Positions 36,642 through 46,152 of a DNA stretch of 64,000 bases are shown here, in pieces. This stretch comes from Methanomicrobiales archaeon (lineage in GTDB: Archaea > Halobacteriota > Methanomicrobia > Methanomicrobiales > Methanospirillaceae). The position numbers were made by a program, and so were the translations under genes. Location of the stretch: the NCBI GenBank assembly GCA_012729535.1, contig JAAYCY010000005.1, positions 62,001-126,000 on the forward strand. Reading direction: 5' to 3'. The number at the start of each line of letters is the position of its first letter. Within the stretch, counting starts at the first letter, position 1. A model generated the notes under the pieces. It ran no database searches, was not told where the DNA came from, and was given only the letters and a program-made list of their open reading frames with translations.

Positions 36642-37613
36642 ATGGAAGAAGCACACGCAATATGGATTGAAAAGTATCGGCCTCATTCTCTTGCAGATAT
36701 TATTGGCCAGCAGGAAATCATCGAAAGACTTACCTCATATGTTGCAAAGCATGAGATGCCTCACCTGCTTTTTACCGGAAATGCCGGAACAGGAAAGACT
36801 ACTGCTGCTGTTGCCCTTGCCAGAGAATTTTTTGGTGAAAACTGGCAGATGAACTTTCGAGAACTGAACGCCTCTGACGAACGTGGAATTGATGTAGTAA
36901 GGAACCAGATTAAACAATTTGCCAGGACATCCCCTTTTGGGGGAACTACCTTTAAAATTCTTTTCCTTGACGAAGCAGATGCTCTGACAGCAGATGCTCA
37001 GTCCGCTCTCAGACGGACCATGGAAACATATGCACAGACCTGTCGGTTCATTCTTTCATGTAATTATTCATCAAAAATTATCGATCCAATCCAAAGCAGA
37101 TGTGCAATATACCGGTTTCGTCCTCTTGGCAGACAGGCAATAGCAGAAATGGTTCAACGAATAGCACACGACCAGGATCTTACAATTTCCCCCGAAGTCG
37201 AAGACGCTATTTTTTATATTGCCCAGGGAGATATGCGAAAGGCAATTAATGCCCTCCAGGGTGCAGCGATTCTGGGAAGAAAAATAACTCCAGATATGAT
37301 TTTTGCAATAACAGCAACTGCACGCCCAGAAGAAATCGATGACCTTATCGAGCTGTGTCTGGCAGGTAACTTTCCGGGAGCGGGAAGTTCATTATCCTCT
37401 CTTCTTCATGACCGAGGAATTGCACCACAGGAATTGATTGGTCAATTATACCGAGCAATTATGAAACGCGATATACCTGAGGGCATTAAGGTTCGTCTCA
37501 TCGATGCACTTGGTGAGACAGACTTCCGGCTCTCTGAGGGAGCAGGGAGTGATATCCAGATGCAATCCATGATAGCCAAATTTGTGATGTATGCGGGAAA
37601 AAACACACGATAA
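36642..37613 (+). CDS. rfcS: Replication factor C small subunit (clamp loader)
   Basis: The protein has 323 residues, full length without an intein. It begins [17 protein letters not shown], the RFC box II. Walker A is GNAGTGKTT (46-54), Walker [10 protein letters not shown] (near 107-115), and the SRC motif is in [13 protein letters not shown]. With the large subunit it loads the PCNA clamp on primed DNA. The large subunit is not in this window. A ribosome-binding site (CCCGGAGG) precedes the ATG by about 12 bases. The mcm helicase gene lies 266 bases downstream on the same strand. Confidence 0.95.
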   Translation: MEEAHAIWIEKYRPHSLADIIGQQEIIERLTSYVAKHEMPHLLFTGNAGTGKTTAAVALAREFFGENWQMNFRELNASDERGIDVVRNQIKQFARTSPFGGTTFKILFLDEADALTADAQSALRRTMETYAQTCRFILSCNYSSKIIDPIQSRCAIYRFRPLGRQAIAEMVQRIAHDQDLTISPEVEDAIFYIAQGDMRKAINALQGAAILGRKITPDMIFAITATARPEEIDDLIELCLAGNFPGAGSSLSSLLHDRGIAPQELIGQLYRAIMKRDIPEGIKVRLIDALGETDFRLSEGAGSDIQMQSMIAKFVMYAGKNTR

Positions 37614-37781
37614 AGAAAATCAATTAAAAATGCCCATATGAACTAAAGGATTCCAAGAATTATCAATCGAATATCCTGATTTAATCATTACATGAAGTAA
37701 TCATTATTTTATTTACATCGATTGTCGATACTCTTACTGGGAAAACTGAAAAATGAAAGAGAATGTGAAAACTGTAACTTG

Positions 37782-37832
37782 AGATCACTTAAGATCACTA
37801 TCGAAAATCTCTTGTCTTGTGAAGATGATCTC
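37782..37832. repeat. AGATCACT direct repeat plus inverted half-copy upstream of mcm
   Basis: AGATCACT occurs at 37782-37789 and again at 37792-37799, ten bases (one helical turn) apart. TGATCTC at 37826-37832 is the reverse complement of GAGATCA, which begins the first copy. The group lies 50-100 bases upstream of the mcm start. The phasing suggests a regulator site, but no regulator is identified. Confidence 0.3.
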
Positions 37833-37879
37833 ATTACTCCTTGTGTGATTCAATATTTATCATCCATTTATGAGCAGAT

Positions 37880-40000
37880 ATGACACCAGCAAAAGAATCA
37901 GAAATAATAGAAATTACAGATCGCGATACTGACTGGAATCGGTTTTTCAAGAACAGGTATAAGAAAGAACTGGACGAAATATCCCGTGAATATCCGTATA
38001 AACGATCTCTATACATTAATTATCATGACATCGAAAGTTTTGGAAAAACTGGAATCCAGTTAGCCGATGAACTGCTCGAAAACCCAGGAAAGGTAATTGG
38101 TGACATCAGGGATGCAATAAGGACGCACCGACTTATTAAAACCCGGAAAAAAGAAGAACAACCTGATATTAATATAAGATTCACGAATCTTCCCCGCAAG
38201 ATTGCAATCAGGGAGATCAGATCAGATCATATCGGGAAATTTATCAGTGTTGAAGGAATTCTCAGGAAAACTACTGAGGTACGACCAAGAATTACTCTTG
38301 CTGTATTCAGATGTCCTTCCGGACACCGGACAGTAAAAGCACAATCATATGGTTCGTTTGTCGAACCAGACGGATGCCAGGCAGATGGGTGTACACAAAA
38401 AAAACTGGAACTCATTCCCAGGTTTTCACGGTTTGTAGATTCTCAGAAACTTAGAATACAGGAATCACCAGAGGGTCTTCGGGGTGGAGAACAACCACAG
38501 ACCATAGATCTCGATGTTACTGATGATATCTGTGGTATTGTAGCACCTGGAGATCGTATAGTCGTAAATGGAATTCTACGTTCTATACAGAGGAATTCAT
38601 ACGGGAGTAAATCTACAATATTTGACATCTATATTGAATGCAACTCGATAGAAGTGGCAGAAAAAGAATTTGAAGAGGTTAATATCAGTGAAGAGGATGA
38701 AAAAGAGATAATTTCCCTTTCTCAGGATCCAAATATTTACCGTAAGATTGCACATTCTATTGCCCCGACTATATATGGTGTAGATGATGTCAAGGATGCC
38801 ATTTCTCTCCAGTTATTTGGGGGAATTGCAAAAGAAATGCCAGACGGGAGCAGGCTACGTGGAGATATCCACGTGCTTTTGATAGGTGACCCAGGTATTG
38901 CAAAATCACAGATGCTTCGATATGTTGTCCGGCTCTCTCCAAGAGCCATATACACATCCGGTCAATCGACAACATCAGCCGGTCTCACTGCTACTGCGGT
39001 AAAAGATGAGTTTGGTGATGGTAGATGGACACTTGAAGCAGGGGCACTGGTTCTTGCTGATATGGGTGTGGCCTGTGTGGATGAGATGGACAAGATGGAC
39101 AAGCATGACCGGAGTGCTTTACATGAAGCAATGGAGCAACAATCTATCTCAATTGCAAAAGCAGGCATTACTGCGACACTTAAATCAAGATGTGCTCTCC
39201 TTGGAGCTGCGAATCCCAAATATGGGAGGTTTGATGATTTTGCTCCAATAGGAGACCAGATAGATATGCCCGCTTCTTTACTCTCCCGATTTGATTTGAT
39301 ATTTGTTCTTGCTGATAAACCAGAACATGAACGTGATCTTGCCATAGCAGAGCATATACTTAAAGCACATAGTGTTGGAGAACTGATTGCCCAGCATACC
39401 AGGGAACCAATTCCAGGTATTGATGAAGATTACATCACTGAACAGTTAAAACCGGTTACTCCTGAGATTGATCCGGTGTTGTTTCGGAAATACGTGGCCT
39501 ATGCAAAAAGAAACTGTTTTCCAAGGCTGAAAGATGAGGCAAGAGATGCTTTGATAACTTATTACATGAAATTACGGGATCTGGCTGATGCTAACAAACC
39601 TGTTCCTGTTACCGCCCGACAACTAGAAGCGATAGTCCGTCTTGCAGAAGCATCAGCACGAATACGTTTATCTTCAGAAATTGAAAAAACAGATGCAGAA
39701 CGGGTTATTACAATAATTGATACCTGTCTCCGTCAGGTCGCATATGATCCCTCTAGCGGGACTTTTGATATTGATATTCTGGCAACAGGTGTCTCAAAAA
39801 GCAAGCGTGACCTGATAAGGACAATCAAGCAGAGTATTCGTGATATAGCAGATGAAAATGGGAGGGCCCATAAACCTGACATTATTGAACTGGTCAGGCA
39901 GCAGGGCTTTGACCGTGACGAAGTAGAACGCCAGATTGCCGCGATGCTTCGTTCTGGTGAGGCTATGGAGCCTAAATTAAATATAATAAAACTTATATAG
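37880..40000 (+). CDS. mcm: Replicative DNA helicase MCM
   Basis: The protein has 706 residues. The N-terminal DNA-binding part (about 1-270) includes a zinc-binding stretch CPSGH...CQADGC. The AAA+ domain follows: Walker A GDPGIAKSQ (near 333-341), Walker B ACVDEMDKMD, sensor 1 LLGAANPKYGRF, and arginine finger SRFDLIF. A winged-helix tail (about 620-706) follows. It forms a hexamer that unwinds DNA 3'-5' at the replication fork. There is no intein. It sits beside rfcS, a common pairing of replication genes in archaea only in some lineages. The start is the ATG at 37880. Confidence 0.95.
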   Translation: MTPAKESEIIEITDRDTDWNRFFKNRYKKELDEISREYPYKRSLYINYHDIESFGKTGIQLADELLENPGKVIGDIRDAIRTHRLIKTRKKEEQPDINIRFTNLPRKIAIREIRSDHIGKFISVEGILRKTTEVRPRITLAVFRCPSGHRTVKAQSYGSFVEPDGCQADGCTQKKLELIPRFSRFVDSQKLRIQESPEGLRGGEQPQTIDLDVTDDICGIVAPGDRIVVNGILRSIQRNSYGSKSTIFDIYIECNSIEVAEKEFEEVNISEEDEKEIISLSQDPNIYRKIAHSIAPTIYGVDDVKDAISLQLFGGIAKEMPDGSRLRGDIHVLLIGDPGIAKSQMLRYVVRLSPRAIYTSGQSTTSAGLTATAVKDEFGDGRWTLEAGALVLADMGVACVDEMDKMDKHDRSALHEAMEQQSISIAKAGITATLKSRCALLGAANPKYGRFDDFAPIGDQIDMPASLLSRFDLIFVLADKPEHERDLAIAEHILKAHSVGELIAQHTREPIPGIDEDYITEQLKPVTPEIDPVLFRKYVAYAKRNCFPRLKDEARDALITYYMKLRDLADANKPVPVTARQLEAIVRLAEASARIRLSSEIEKTDAERVITIIDTCLRQVAYDPSSGTFDIDILATGVSKSKRDLIRTIKQSIRDIADENGRAHKPDIIELVRQQGFDRDEVERQIAAMLRSGEAMEPKLNIIKLI

Positions 40001-40051
40001 AGGCTTGTAATTAAGAGAATACTGTTATTGAGTGCAGTCATATCATATGAT

Positions 40052-40822
40052 ATGGATTCACATAAGGGGAAATATAAAGTTCCCAGACTGACTGTATTTT
40101 TGATGATTAGCCTGTTATCTATTCTCTTTGTTACAGGCGGTTCTACTGTCCTGGCAGACAAAGTTGAAACTTCTCTTTCAATTCTCACCGATCCTGATGA
40201 CCCGGGATATGATCTTCCTTTTAAGATAGTCGGTATATTAAAAGACGGAGACGGAAACCTGCTTGGAAATAAAAAAGTTACCCTTGAACAATTTGAAAGT
40301 GATAACCCTGATGCAAATTATAAGTTCCTGGCAACCGCAACTACCGACATTAATGGGAATTACTCATTCTTCCGTCCTGATGCATCACCTGCAGAATATC
40401 TCCGGGTAAAATATAATGGAAATAATCAGTTTGAAGGTACAGTTAGTGAAATTATCCAGGGACACAAACCTGCACAGGATGATGTTGAACCAGAAACTAT
40501 ATCCTCAATTACTAAATCAGATACGAAAATTACTGCCAAGGCATCTCCTTCTAACCCATCACCAGGTCAGACTGTTGTAATTACCGGGCAACTTTTGGGA
40601 GCTAATGGAAAACCATTGAACGGTAAAAAGGTAATTTGTGAGGCATCTGACAGGATAGGCAATAAGAGTGACTTTTCCATCCTTGGAATATCCACTACTG
40701 ATGAAAACGGATTTTTCAGGTTTGGAGTTGGTGGAGGTTCAACCACTACATATATCCATATTCACTTCACCGGTGATGACCAGTATGAAGAGTCCTATAG
40801 TGACCTGATTGTGGTATTATAG
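40052..40822 (+). CDS. Exported protein with two Ig-like (carboxypeptidase-regulatory-like) domains
   Basis: I start at the ATG at 40052 (256 residues); a TTG eight codons upstream (40028) also fits the frame. A basic n-region (DSHKGKYK) and a hydrophobic core to about residue 40 form a signal peptide or anchor. Two beta-sandwich units follow (about 40-140 and 160-256). Each has a DGDGNLLGNKKVTLEQF or NGKPLNGKKVICEAS strand and a T-T-D-x-N-G-x-Y/F-x-F turn, a pattern seen in surface Ig-like repeats. It is probably attached outside the cell. A TATA-like stretch (39991-39998) lies inside the end of mcm. Confidence 0.7.
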   Translation: MDSHKGKYKVPRLTVFLMISLLSILFVTGGSTVLADKVETSLSILTDPDDPGYDLPFKIVGILKDGDGNLLGNKKVTLEQFESDNPDANYKFLATATTDINGNYSFFRPDASPAEYLRVKYNGNNQFEGTVSEIIQGHKPAQDDVEPETISSITKSDTKITAKASPSNPSPGQTVVITGQLLGANGKPLNGKKVICEASDRIGNKSDFSILGISTTDENGFFRFGVGGGSTTTYIHIHFTGDDQYEESYSDLIVVL

Positions 40823-40829
40823 GAATTTT

Positions 40830-41588
40830 TTATTTTTTTTCAAGGTTTACCGGAAATTCTTTTCTGATGGTTTCTGCTTCAAGCGGATCTATCTCAAAAA
40901 ATATCAGATCTTCCCTGTCACTTCCCATAGCTCGTACTGTTCCATCTGGTCCAGCAATACACGAACCTCCATTATATGAATCAACAGGAGTCTGACCAAC
41001 AGTATTAACCGATGCAACAAACGTCTGAAATTCAAGTGCTCTGGATCTTGTAAAGAGATGGAAATGTTTTATTCTTGCTGCGGGCCATGCTGATGGAACC
41101 AGCATCAGGTTTATTCCAGCATCTCGATATGCCTGAAAAACACTGGCAAACCTGAGGTCATAACAGATGGCAATTCCTAGTAAGCAGGAATCATAAGGAA
41201 AAAAGCATGGCGATTCTCCTGGGGAATACATGTTGTCTTCTCCTCCTGGAGAAAAAAGATGAATTTTTCGATATTTTGAAAGAGTTTTTCCATCAGTCCC
41301 AATTGCAATGCAGGTATTATACAATTTGTCAGTATCTTTTTCTCTGAATGATCCCAGAATCCCGATACTATAATCCTGTGCAATTTCACGGATCGTTGAA
41401 ATATTCTCCCCACTCTCATCAGTTGCCAGGGAATCATCAGATGGATTCCACCCAGTCAGACATTGTTCCGGAAACACCAGAAATGATGCGTCGCCCTCTA
41501 CCGCTTCTGCTGCACAATCTCTCATCTTTTTTAGATTTCGTTTCGGCTCATTCCAATAAGGAGACACTTGAGCCAGACAAAGTATCAT
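40830..41588 (-). CDS. Carbon-nitrogen hydrolase (omega-amidase/nitrilase family)
   Basis: The protein has 252 residues. The catalytic triad is plain: Glu41 in LVFPEQCLTGW, Lys108 in KYRKIHLFSPGGE and Cys142 in GIAICYDLRF. The family hydrolyses amides of small molecules. The ICYDLRF motif and length resemble omega-amidase/YafV-like members, which deamidate 2-oxoglutaramate and similar amides. The substrate is not certain. It is convergent with the exported Ig-like gene. The poly-T between the genes forms the last codons on this strand. It is divergent from the copper ATPase. Confidence 0.88.
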   Translation of the reverse strand: MILCLAQVSPYWNEPKRNLKKMRDCAAEAVEGDASFLVFPEQCLTGWNPSDDSLATDESGENISTIREIAQDYSIGILGSFREKDTDKLYNTCIAIGTDGKTLSKYRKIHLFSPGGEDNMYSPGESPCFFPYDSCLLGIAICYDLRFASVFQAYRDAGINLMLVPSAWPAARIKHFHLFTRSRALEFQTFVASVNTVGQTPVDSYNGGSCIAGPDGTVRAMGSDREDLIFFEIDPLEAETIRKEFPVNLEKK

Positions 41589-41662
41589 GATACAGTATGT
41601 TTCTTTTTCTTTGAATTGAGTTTTCGGATAGAATTTATACCTGAAAAAAATTGATCTTAATT

Positions 41663-41667
41663 AGGAG
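41663..41667 (+). promoter_or_regulatory. Shine-Dalgarno that supports a TTG start
   Basis: AGGAG lies 8 bases before the TTG at 41676. The next in-frame ATG is inside the first metal-binding motif, so this site fixes the TTG as the start of copA. Confidence 0.6.
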
Positions 41668-41675
41668 TTGTTGTA

Positions 41676-44144
41676 TTGGAAAATAAATTAACAAAAATAG
41701 AATTGCAGGTAGGAGGGATGCATTGTGCTATCTGTGCTCATACTGTTGAAAAAGCTCTATTATCGACTCCTGGAGTAAAGAAAGCAGAAGTGAATCTTTC
41801 TACCGAAAAAGTACAGCTGGAATATGATTCTACAAAAACAACTCTTTCTGATCTTACTAAGACTGTTCAAAAATCCGGTTTTTCAATTGCTGCTGAAAAA
41901 GTATCGGTGAAGGTCGGTGGGATGGCATGTGCGTCTTGTGCACAAACTCTCACTAGAGCGCTGCTCCATCAGAACGGAATTATTACTGCGGATGTAAATC
42001 TTAGCCTTGAAAAAGCTAATATTTTCTATATTCCATCGCTCATAGATGTTGATAAGATTCGGGATATTATCACCGGCACGGGTTTTAAATTCCTTGGGAC
42101 CGATTCAGATTTGTTAAAAGAACAGGAAAAGGAGAGAACCAGAGAACTAAATCTACAATTGTACAAAATAATTATAGGATTTTCAGTATCTTTGCTTCTC
42201 ATGGGGATGATGTTTTTTACCCCCTATGATATGCAGACCATCGCTTATCTTCAGTTATTCATAACTACTCCTGTCCTCATATGGCTTGCTGCTCCAATTT
42301 TCAAAGCAGCATATGGTGCACTCCAAACCATCTCATTGACGATGGATGTAATGTATGCCATGGGTATTGGGGTTGCATACGGAGCCAGTATATTGGGAAC
42401 GTTTTCAATTATTTTTGATCAATCTACCCTGTTTTATGAAACTACCCTGATGCTTACTGCATTTCTGATGCTGGGACGATTTCTAGAAGCAAAAGCGAAA
42501 GGAAAGACTTCTTCCGCAATTAAGGCATTGATGGGTCTTGAAACAGATTCAGCATCGGTAATTCGGGATGGAAATGAAATTACAATTCCAGTTCAGGATG
42601 TCACAATCGGAGACCTCATTCAGATGAGACCGGGGCTTCGAATACCTGTTGATGGAATTGTAATATCCGGTTCAAGTTACGTTGATGAATCCATGGTTAC
42701 CGGAGAACCATTGCCAGTACACCGGACACCAGATATGGAGGTGATTGCAGGAACTCTGGTTACAACAGGGGCATTTATCTACGAGGCGACAAGGATCGGT
42801 GAAGACACGATGCTTGCCCGGATAATCAGACTGGTTGAAGAAGCACAAGGATCACGTCCTCCAGTCCAGCGACTTGCAGATAAAGCAGTTACCTGGTTTA
42901 TTCCGGTAGTACTTACGGTTGCAATACTCGCATTTCTTTATTGGTTACTTATCAGAGGTATGGATATCAGATTTTCCCTTCAGACACTGATTGCTGTTCT
43001 TGTTGTGGCATGCCCCTGTGCTCTGGGCCTTGCAACGCCCACTGCAGTAACGGTAGGAATTGGGAGAGGAGCAGAATATGGTATTCTTATCAGGAATGGT
43101 TCTGTTCTTGAAATGGCAGATAAAATAACTCTTGCCTTGTTTGACAAGACTGGTACAGTAACCCTTGGAAAACCAGTAGTTACCGATATAGATACCTTTA
43201 CCGGAAATCCTGAACTACTCCTTTCCATAGCTGCTTCACTTGAATTTCTTTCAGAACATCCGATAGGTAAAGCAATACGTGAAAAGACAGACGAAATGGG
43301 GATTGAACCAACTGTTGTCACTCATTTTGAAACGATATCCGGAAGTGGACTTAAAGGGGTAGTCGCAGGTGACAATGTGTACCTTGGAACACAGGATTTT
43401 ATTCTTTCAACGGGATGTTCAATTTCCGAAGAAGATATTTCACTGATTACCCGCCGTGAAAAGGAAGGAAAGACCACGGTAATTATATCACGTGATAATA
43501 TCACTCTTGGGATGATTTCTATATCTGACCTTGTTAAACCAGATGCAGATCTTTGTGTCAGGGTTCTTCAGGAAATGGGTATCAGGTTAGGAATGGTCAC
43601 TGGTGATAATGAAATAACTGCACGATCTGTTGCAGAAATAATTGGGATTGAACAGGTACATGCACGTATATTGCCGGAAGGGAAAGAACAGGAAGTAAAA
43701 CGTCTTCAGAAATCAGGAGACAAGGTGGCATTTATTGGTGATGGGATCAACGATGCTCCTGCCCTTGCAAGAGCAGATACCGGCATTGCAATAGGATCAG
43801 GTACAGATGTTGCAATAGAGAGTGCAGACATAGTACTGGTCAGGGATTCCCTTTTGCATATTCCTGCTTCGATTCAACTTGCCAGAAAAGTAATGAACAG
43901 GATAAAATTAAACTTATTCTGGGCTTTCATTTATAATATTATTCTAATTCCCCTTGCTGCCGGAGTGCTGTATCCTTTCATAGTTTTCAGACCGGAATAT
44001 GGGGCATTTGCAATGGCCTTTTCTTCAGTTACGGTCGTTTCAAGTTCATTACTTTTAAAATATTATGTCCCACCTGCACTTACTGGCACACATAATTCTC
44101 ATGCAAATTTCATAGATTCAAATAAAGAGACATCTGTAGTATGA
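41676..44144 (+). CDS. copA: Copper-exporting P1B-type ATPase
   Basis: The protein has 822 residues from a TTG start. It has two heavy-metal-binding domains (GGMHCAIC near 12-19 and GGMACASC near 83-90), then eight membrane helices. The translocation motif is CPC (about 446-448, in VVACPCALGLATP). The phosphorylation site is DKTGTVT (about 490), HP is in SEHPIGKA, and the hinge is GDGINDAPA. It pumps Cu(I) out of the cytoplasm. The CPC motif with two CxxC domains is typical of CopA. No CopZ or CsoR-like gene lies nearby. A divergent hydrolase gene lies upstream, so the short gap may hold two promoters. Confidence 0.94.
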   Translation: MENKLTKIELQVGGMHCAICAHTVEKALLSTPGVKKAEVNLSTEKVQLEYDSTKTTLSDLTKTVQKSGFSIAAEKVSVKVGGMACASCAQTLTRALLHQNGIITADVNLSLEKANIFYIPSLIDVDKIRDIITGTGFKFLGTDSDLLKEQEKERTRELNLQLYKIIIGFSVSLLLMGMMFFTPYDMQTIAYLQLFITTPVLIWLAAPIFKAAYGALQTISLTMDVMYAMGIGVAYGASILGTFSIIFDQSTLFYETTLMLTAFLMLGRFLEAKAKGKTSSAIKALMGLETDSASVIRDGNEITIPVQDVTIGDLIQMRPGLRIPVDGIVISGSSYVDESMVTGEPLPVHRTPDMEVIAGTLVTTGAFIYEATRIGEDTMLARIIRLVEEAQGSRPPVQRLADKAVTWFIPVVLTVAILAFLYWLLIRGMDIRFSLQTLIAVLVVACPCALGLATPTAVTVGIGRGAEYGILIRNGSVLEMADKITLALFDKTGTVTLGKPVVTDIDTFTGNPELLLSIAASLEFLSEHPIGKAIREKTDEMGIEPTVVTHFETISGSGLKGVVAGDNVYLGTQDFILSTGCSISEEDISLITRREKEGKTTVIISRDNITLGMISISDLVKPDADLCVRVLQEMGIRLGMVTGDNEITARSVAEIIGIEQVHARILPEGKEQEVKRLQKSGDKVAFIGDGINDAPALARADTGIAIGSGTDVAIESADIVLVRDSLLHIPASIQLARKVMNRIKLNLFWAFIYNIILIPLAAGVLYPFIVFRPEYGAFAMAFSSVTVVSSSLLLKYYVPPALTGTHNSHANFIDSNKETSVV

Positions 44145-44246
44145 TAAAAAACTATTATGTTAATGGACGGAATAGATTTTATACCGTGGAATTTCTGAAA
44201 AAAGGTAAAAATGATGCAGAAAATTCTGATTTTTTTATGAAATTTT

Positions 44247-44990
44247 TTATTCGTAAACAGTAATTTTTAATATTCTGGAATTTGATGAACTGTAACCGTC
44301 ATCGCCAGGAAATATTGTTTCAATCTGGACAGAACCACTTTCAACAACCGGAAGGGTAAAAGAATATTCTCCGCTCATATCTGTTGTAGTGGTTCCCGCA
44401 TCTCTCCATTCAAGATATCCCCCAAAGGCACATCCACCAATACATCCAATCGGACTTGAAGCAAGGCGATAAGTCACTGGTTTTAATCCTATTCCTTTCC
44501 CTTCACTATCACTCAGCCGTCCTTTAAATGTTACAAGATCGCCTACTTTCGGAAAAGTTGGCCAACCACTCAGAGTCAGTGCTGTCTTTTTTGGTTCATC
44601 GCCCGGTACTGCTGCAACACTAACCCTGTTACTATACATTCCCGTGTATAAAGCCTCAAAGTTCCAGTCTCCTCCGATATCTGCAACCTGGTTGTACTGA
44701 AACGATCCATTATGTGATGTCTTTGCAAGATTAAAGGAATCAGCATGAGAACCTGCCGGAGCCGATATGAGAATTATCACATCAGACGGACTTGTTCCAT
44801 ATAATGAAGAATTAATTTTTCCGGTTAACGAAATATTGTCTCCGATGATTACCTCATTCATTTCCTCCATGAGAGTAACCAGATTATTTTGTTTTTCATC
44901 TTCCTGCCTGACCTCATCCATTGCCATTACTCCAGGAATACAAGGAAGAAATAGTAGTGAAATGAGTATAACCGAAAAAAATTTATCCAT
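44247..44990 (-). CDS. Exported protein with two Ig-like domains
   Basis: The protein has 247 residues. A signal peptide (MDKFFSVILISLLFLPCIPG) is probably cleaved near VMA. Two beta-sandwich units follow, about 40-130 (GDNISLTGKINSSL...GDWNFEALYTG) and 135-247 (VGDLVTFKGRLSDSEGKGIG...MSGEYSFTLPV). The second contains a Cys pair in SPIGCIGGCAFGG that could form a disulfide or bind metal. It resembles the exported protein at 40052-40822 in design but not closely in sequence. It is probably extracellular; its function is unknown. It lies 102 bases from the convergent copA. Confidence 0.7.
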   Translation of the reverse strand: MDKFFSVILISLLFLPCIPGVMAMDEVRQEDEKQNNLVTLMEEMNEVIIGDNISLTGKINSSLYGTSPSDVIILISAPAGSHADSFNLAKTSHNGSFQYNQVADIGGDWNFEALYTGMYSNRVSVAAVPGDEPKKTALTLSGWPTFPKVGDLVTFKGRLSDSEGKGIGLKPVTYRLASSPIGCIGGCAFGGYLEWRDAGTTTTDMSGEYSFTLPVVESGSVQIETIFPGDDGYSSSNSRILKITVYE

Positions 44991-45393
44991 ATCCTGTCCC
45001 GTTTTACATCCAGTTAATATATTATATTATCGTAGGAGTTTATCAGGTTTGAGGAGAATTGGTGGCGATCTTTGACATACACATATAATTATTTCCAAGG
45101 AGCGGATGAAAAACCAGCAACCTAAATATTTTTTCATGATATTGTATCCACCGGATACGGCAATATGACATATAAATTTCTTCTGAATTGCTGATAGATT
45201 CACCTGCATGATAATATATCAGTTTTCAAGACAAATTACATTTCTACCGAAAATAATAGATTCATTACTATGTGCACCCTTTTTTACTTTACTAATTCTG
45301 ACGGGATGAAAATCACATTCATGATCTTACCAGATTCGTAATTGCATACGGTTGAAGTCCTCATTTACAATTAGAGATAATAATCAGGCATTT
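44991..45393. other. Intergenic stretch, mostly without recognisable features
   Basis: About 400 bases between two minus-strand genes. Its left end holds a TATA-like run for the exported Ig-like gene, listed separately. I see no gene: the 60-codon minus-strand frame at 45027-45209 has no recognisable sequence or start signal. No RNA structure was found by eye. Confidence 0.5.
45015..45030 (-). promoter_or_regulatory. TATA-like element of the exported Ig-like gene
   Basis: An A/T-only run (AATATAATATATTAA read on the minus strand) lies 25-40 bases upstream of the ATG at 44990. Confidence 0.4.
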
Positions 45394-46152
45394 TTATCTG
45401 TAATGCTGCTGTGATTCTCTGGAAAAGATTGAGGGATCTCCTGAACGGACCGGTCTGCCTTCAAACCAGGGATCAACAAAACCAGGGCTGAGAAGATGTG
45501 ATAACAATTGCATTTCTTTAATACTGTATTGTCCTGGAGATGTGGCACTTTCGATATAACAATAGGTATAAAGAGAACCAAAGAGACAAAGCAACGGACG
45601 TGCATATCGATAAATCGTTCCGGTGACACTCATGATAACCGGATATGGACACTCTGAAGTTATTTTGAGCAGGGTAAGTAGATCTTCCTGGTTCTGTGGT
45701 TGAACTGCTATTTTAACAATATCACCAAAAACATGAAGGGTTGTCATCAGTTTCATGAGTTCTGCAGAATCTGGCATATAGTTCTGATGGCAGGAAGCAA
45801 TTACCGTTTTTTCATAGTTTTTTAGTCGCTCTGCATGGTCCTTAAACCGGATTTCCAGATCTACCATATCCACATCAGGAAGATAAGGAGATAACCTGTC
45901 CCATAATCCTTCAGTTCCTCCTGCATATGCTCCTCCTTCATCGCTGCTACGGATTGTGAGAATGATGGGGCCGTCAAATGACTTTCGTAGATTGTGAAGA
46001 GCATCATCAATAGGTTCTGTTATCATATCCAGCCTGATTTCTAGGGCGTCAGCTTCCTTTATCATAGGAGAATCAAATTCGCGTGGACTGGATAAAGAAG
46101 CAATAATCCGGATGATTCTATTTGAATCGGCCTTTAATGCATCATGGATCAT
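45394..46152 (-). CDS. aroD: 3-dehydroquinate dehydratase, type I
   Basis: The protein has 252 residues. Type I active-site residues are present: Glu38 and Arg40 in LEIRLD, general-base His122 in ASCHQ, Schiff-base Lys147 in VKIAV, and the late loop SPGQYS. It makes 3-dehydroshikimate in the aromatic amino acid pathway. Its ATG overlaps the stop of the upstream TldE-like gene (ATGA, 4 bases), so it ends the lon-tldD-tldE-aroD operon. No other shikimate gene lies in the window. The C-terminus (about 20 residues) is longer and more polar than in many homologues. Confidence 0.92.
   Translation of the reverse strand: MIHDALKADSNRIIRIIASLSSPREFDSPMIKEADALEIRLDMITEPIDDALHNLRKSFDGPIILTIRSSDEGGAYAGGTEGLWDRLSPYLPDVDMVDLEIRFKDHAERLKNYEKTVIASCHQNYMPDSAELMKLMTTLHVFGDIVKIAVQPQNQEDLLTLLKITSECPYPVIMSVTGTIYRYARPLLCLFGSLYTYCYIESATSPGQYSIKEMQLLSHLLSPGFVDPWFEGRPVRSGDPSIFSRESQQHYR

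Noticed and set aside
36642-40000. Replication origin near rfcS and mcm
   Set aside because: No cdc6/orc1 gene, no long inverted origin-recognition repeats and no large AT-rich unwinding zone were seen; the AGATCACT repeats are too few.
39733-40188. A 151-codon frame antisense to the end of mcm
   Set aside because: It overlaps the winged-helix part of mcm and the start of the next gene, with no recognisable domain.
45027-45209. A 60-codon minus-strand frame as a small gene
   Set aside because: No start signal, no recognisable sequence and a biased composition; kept only as part of an intergenic stretch.
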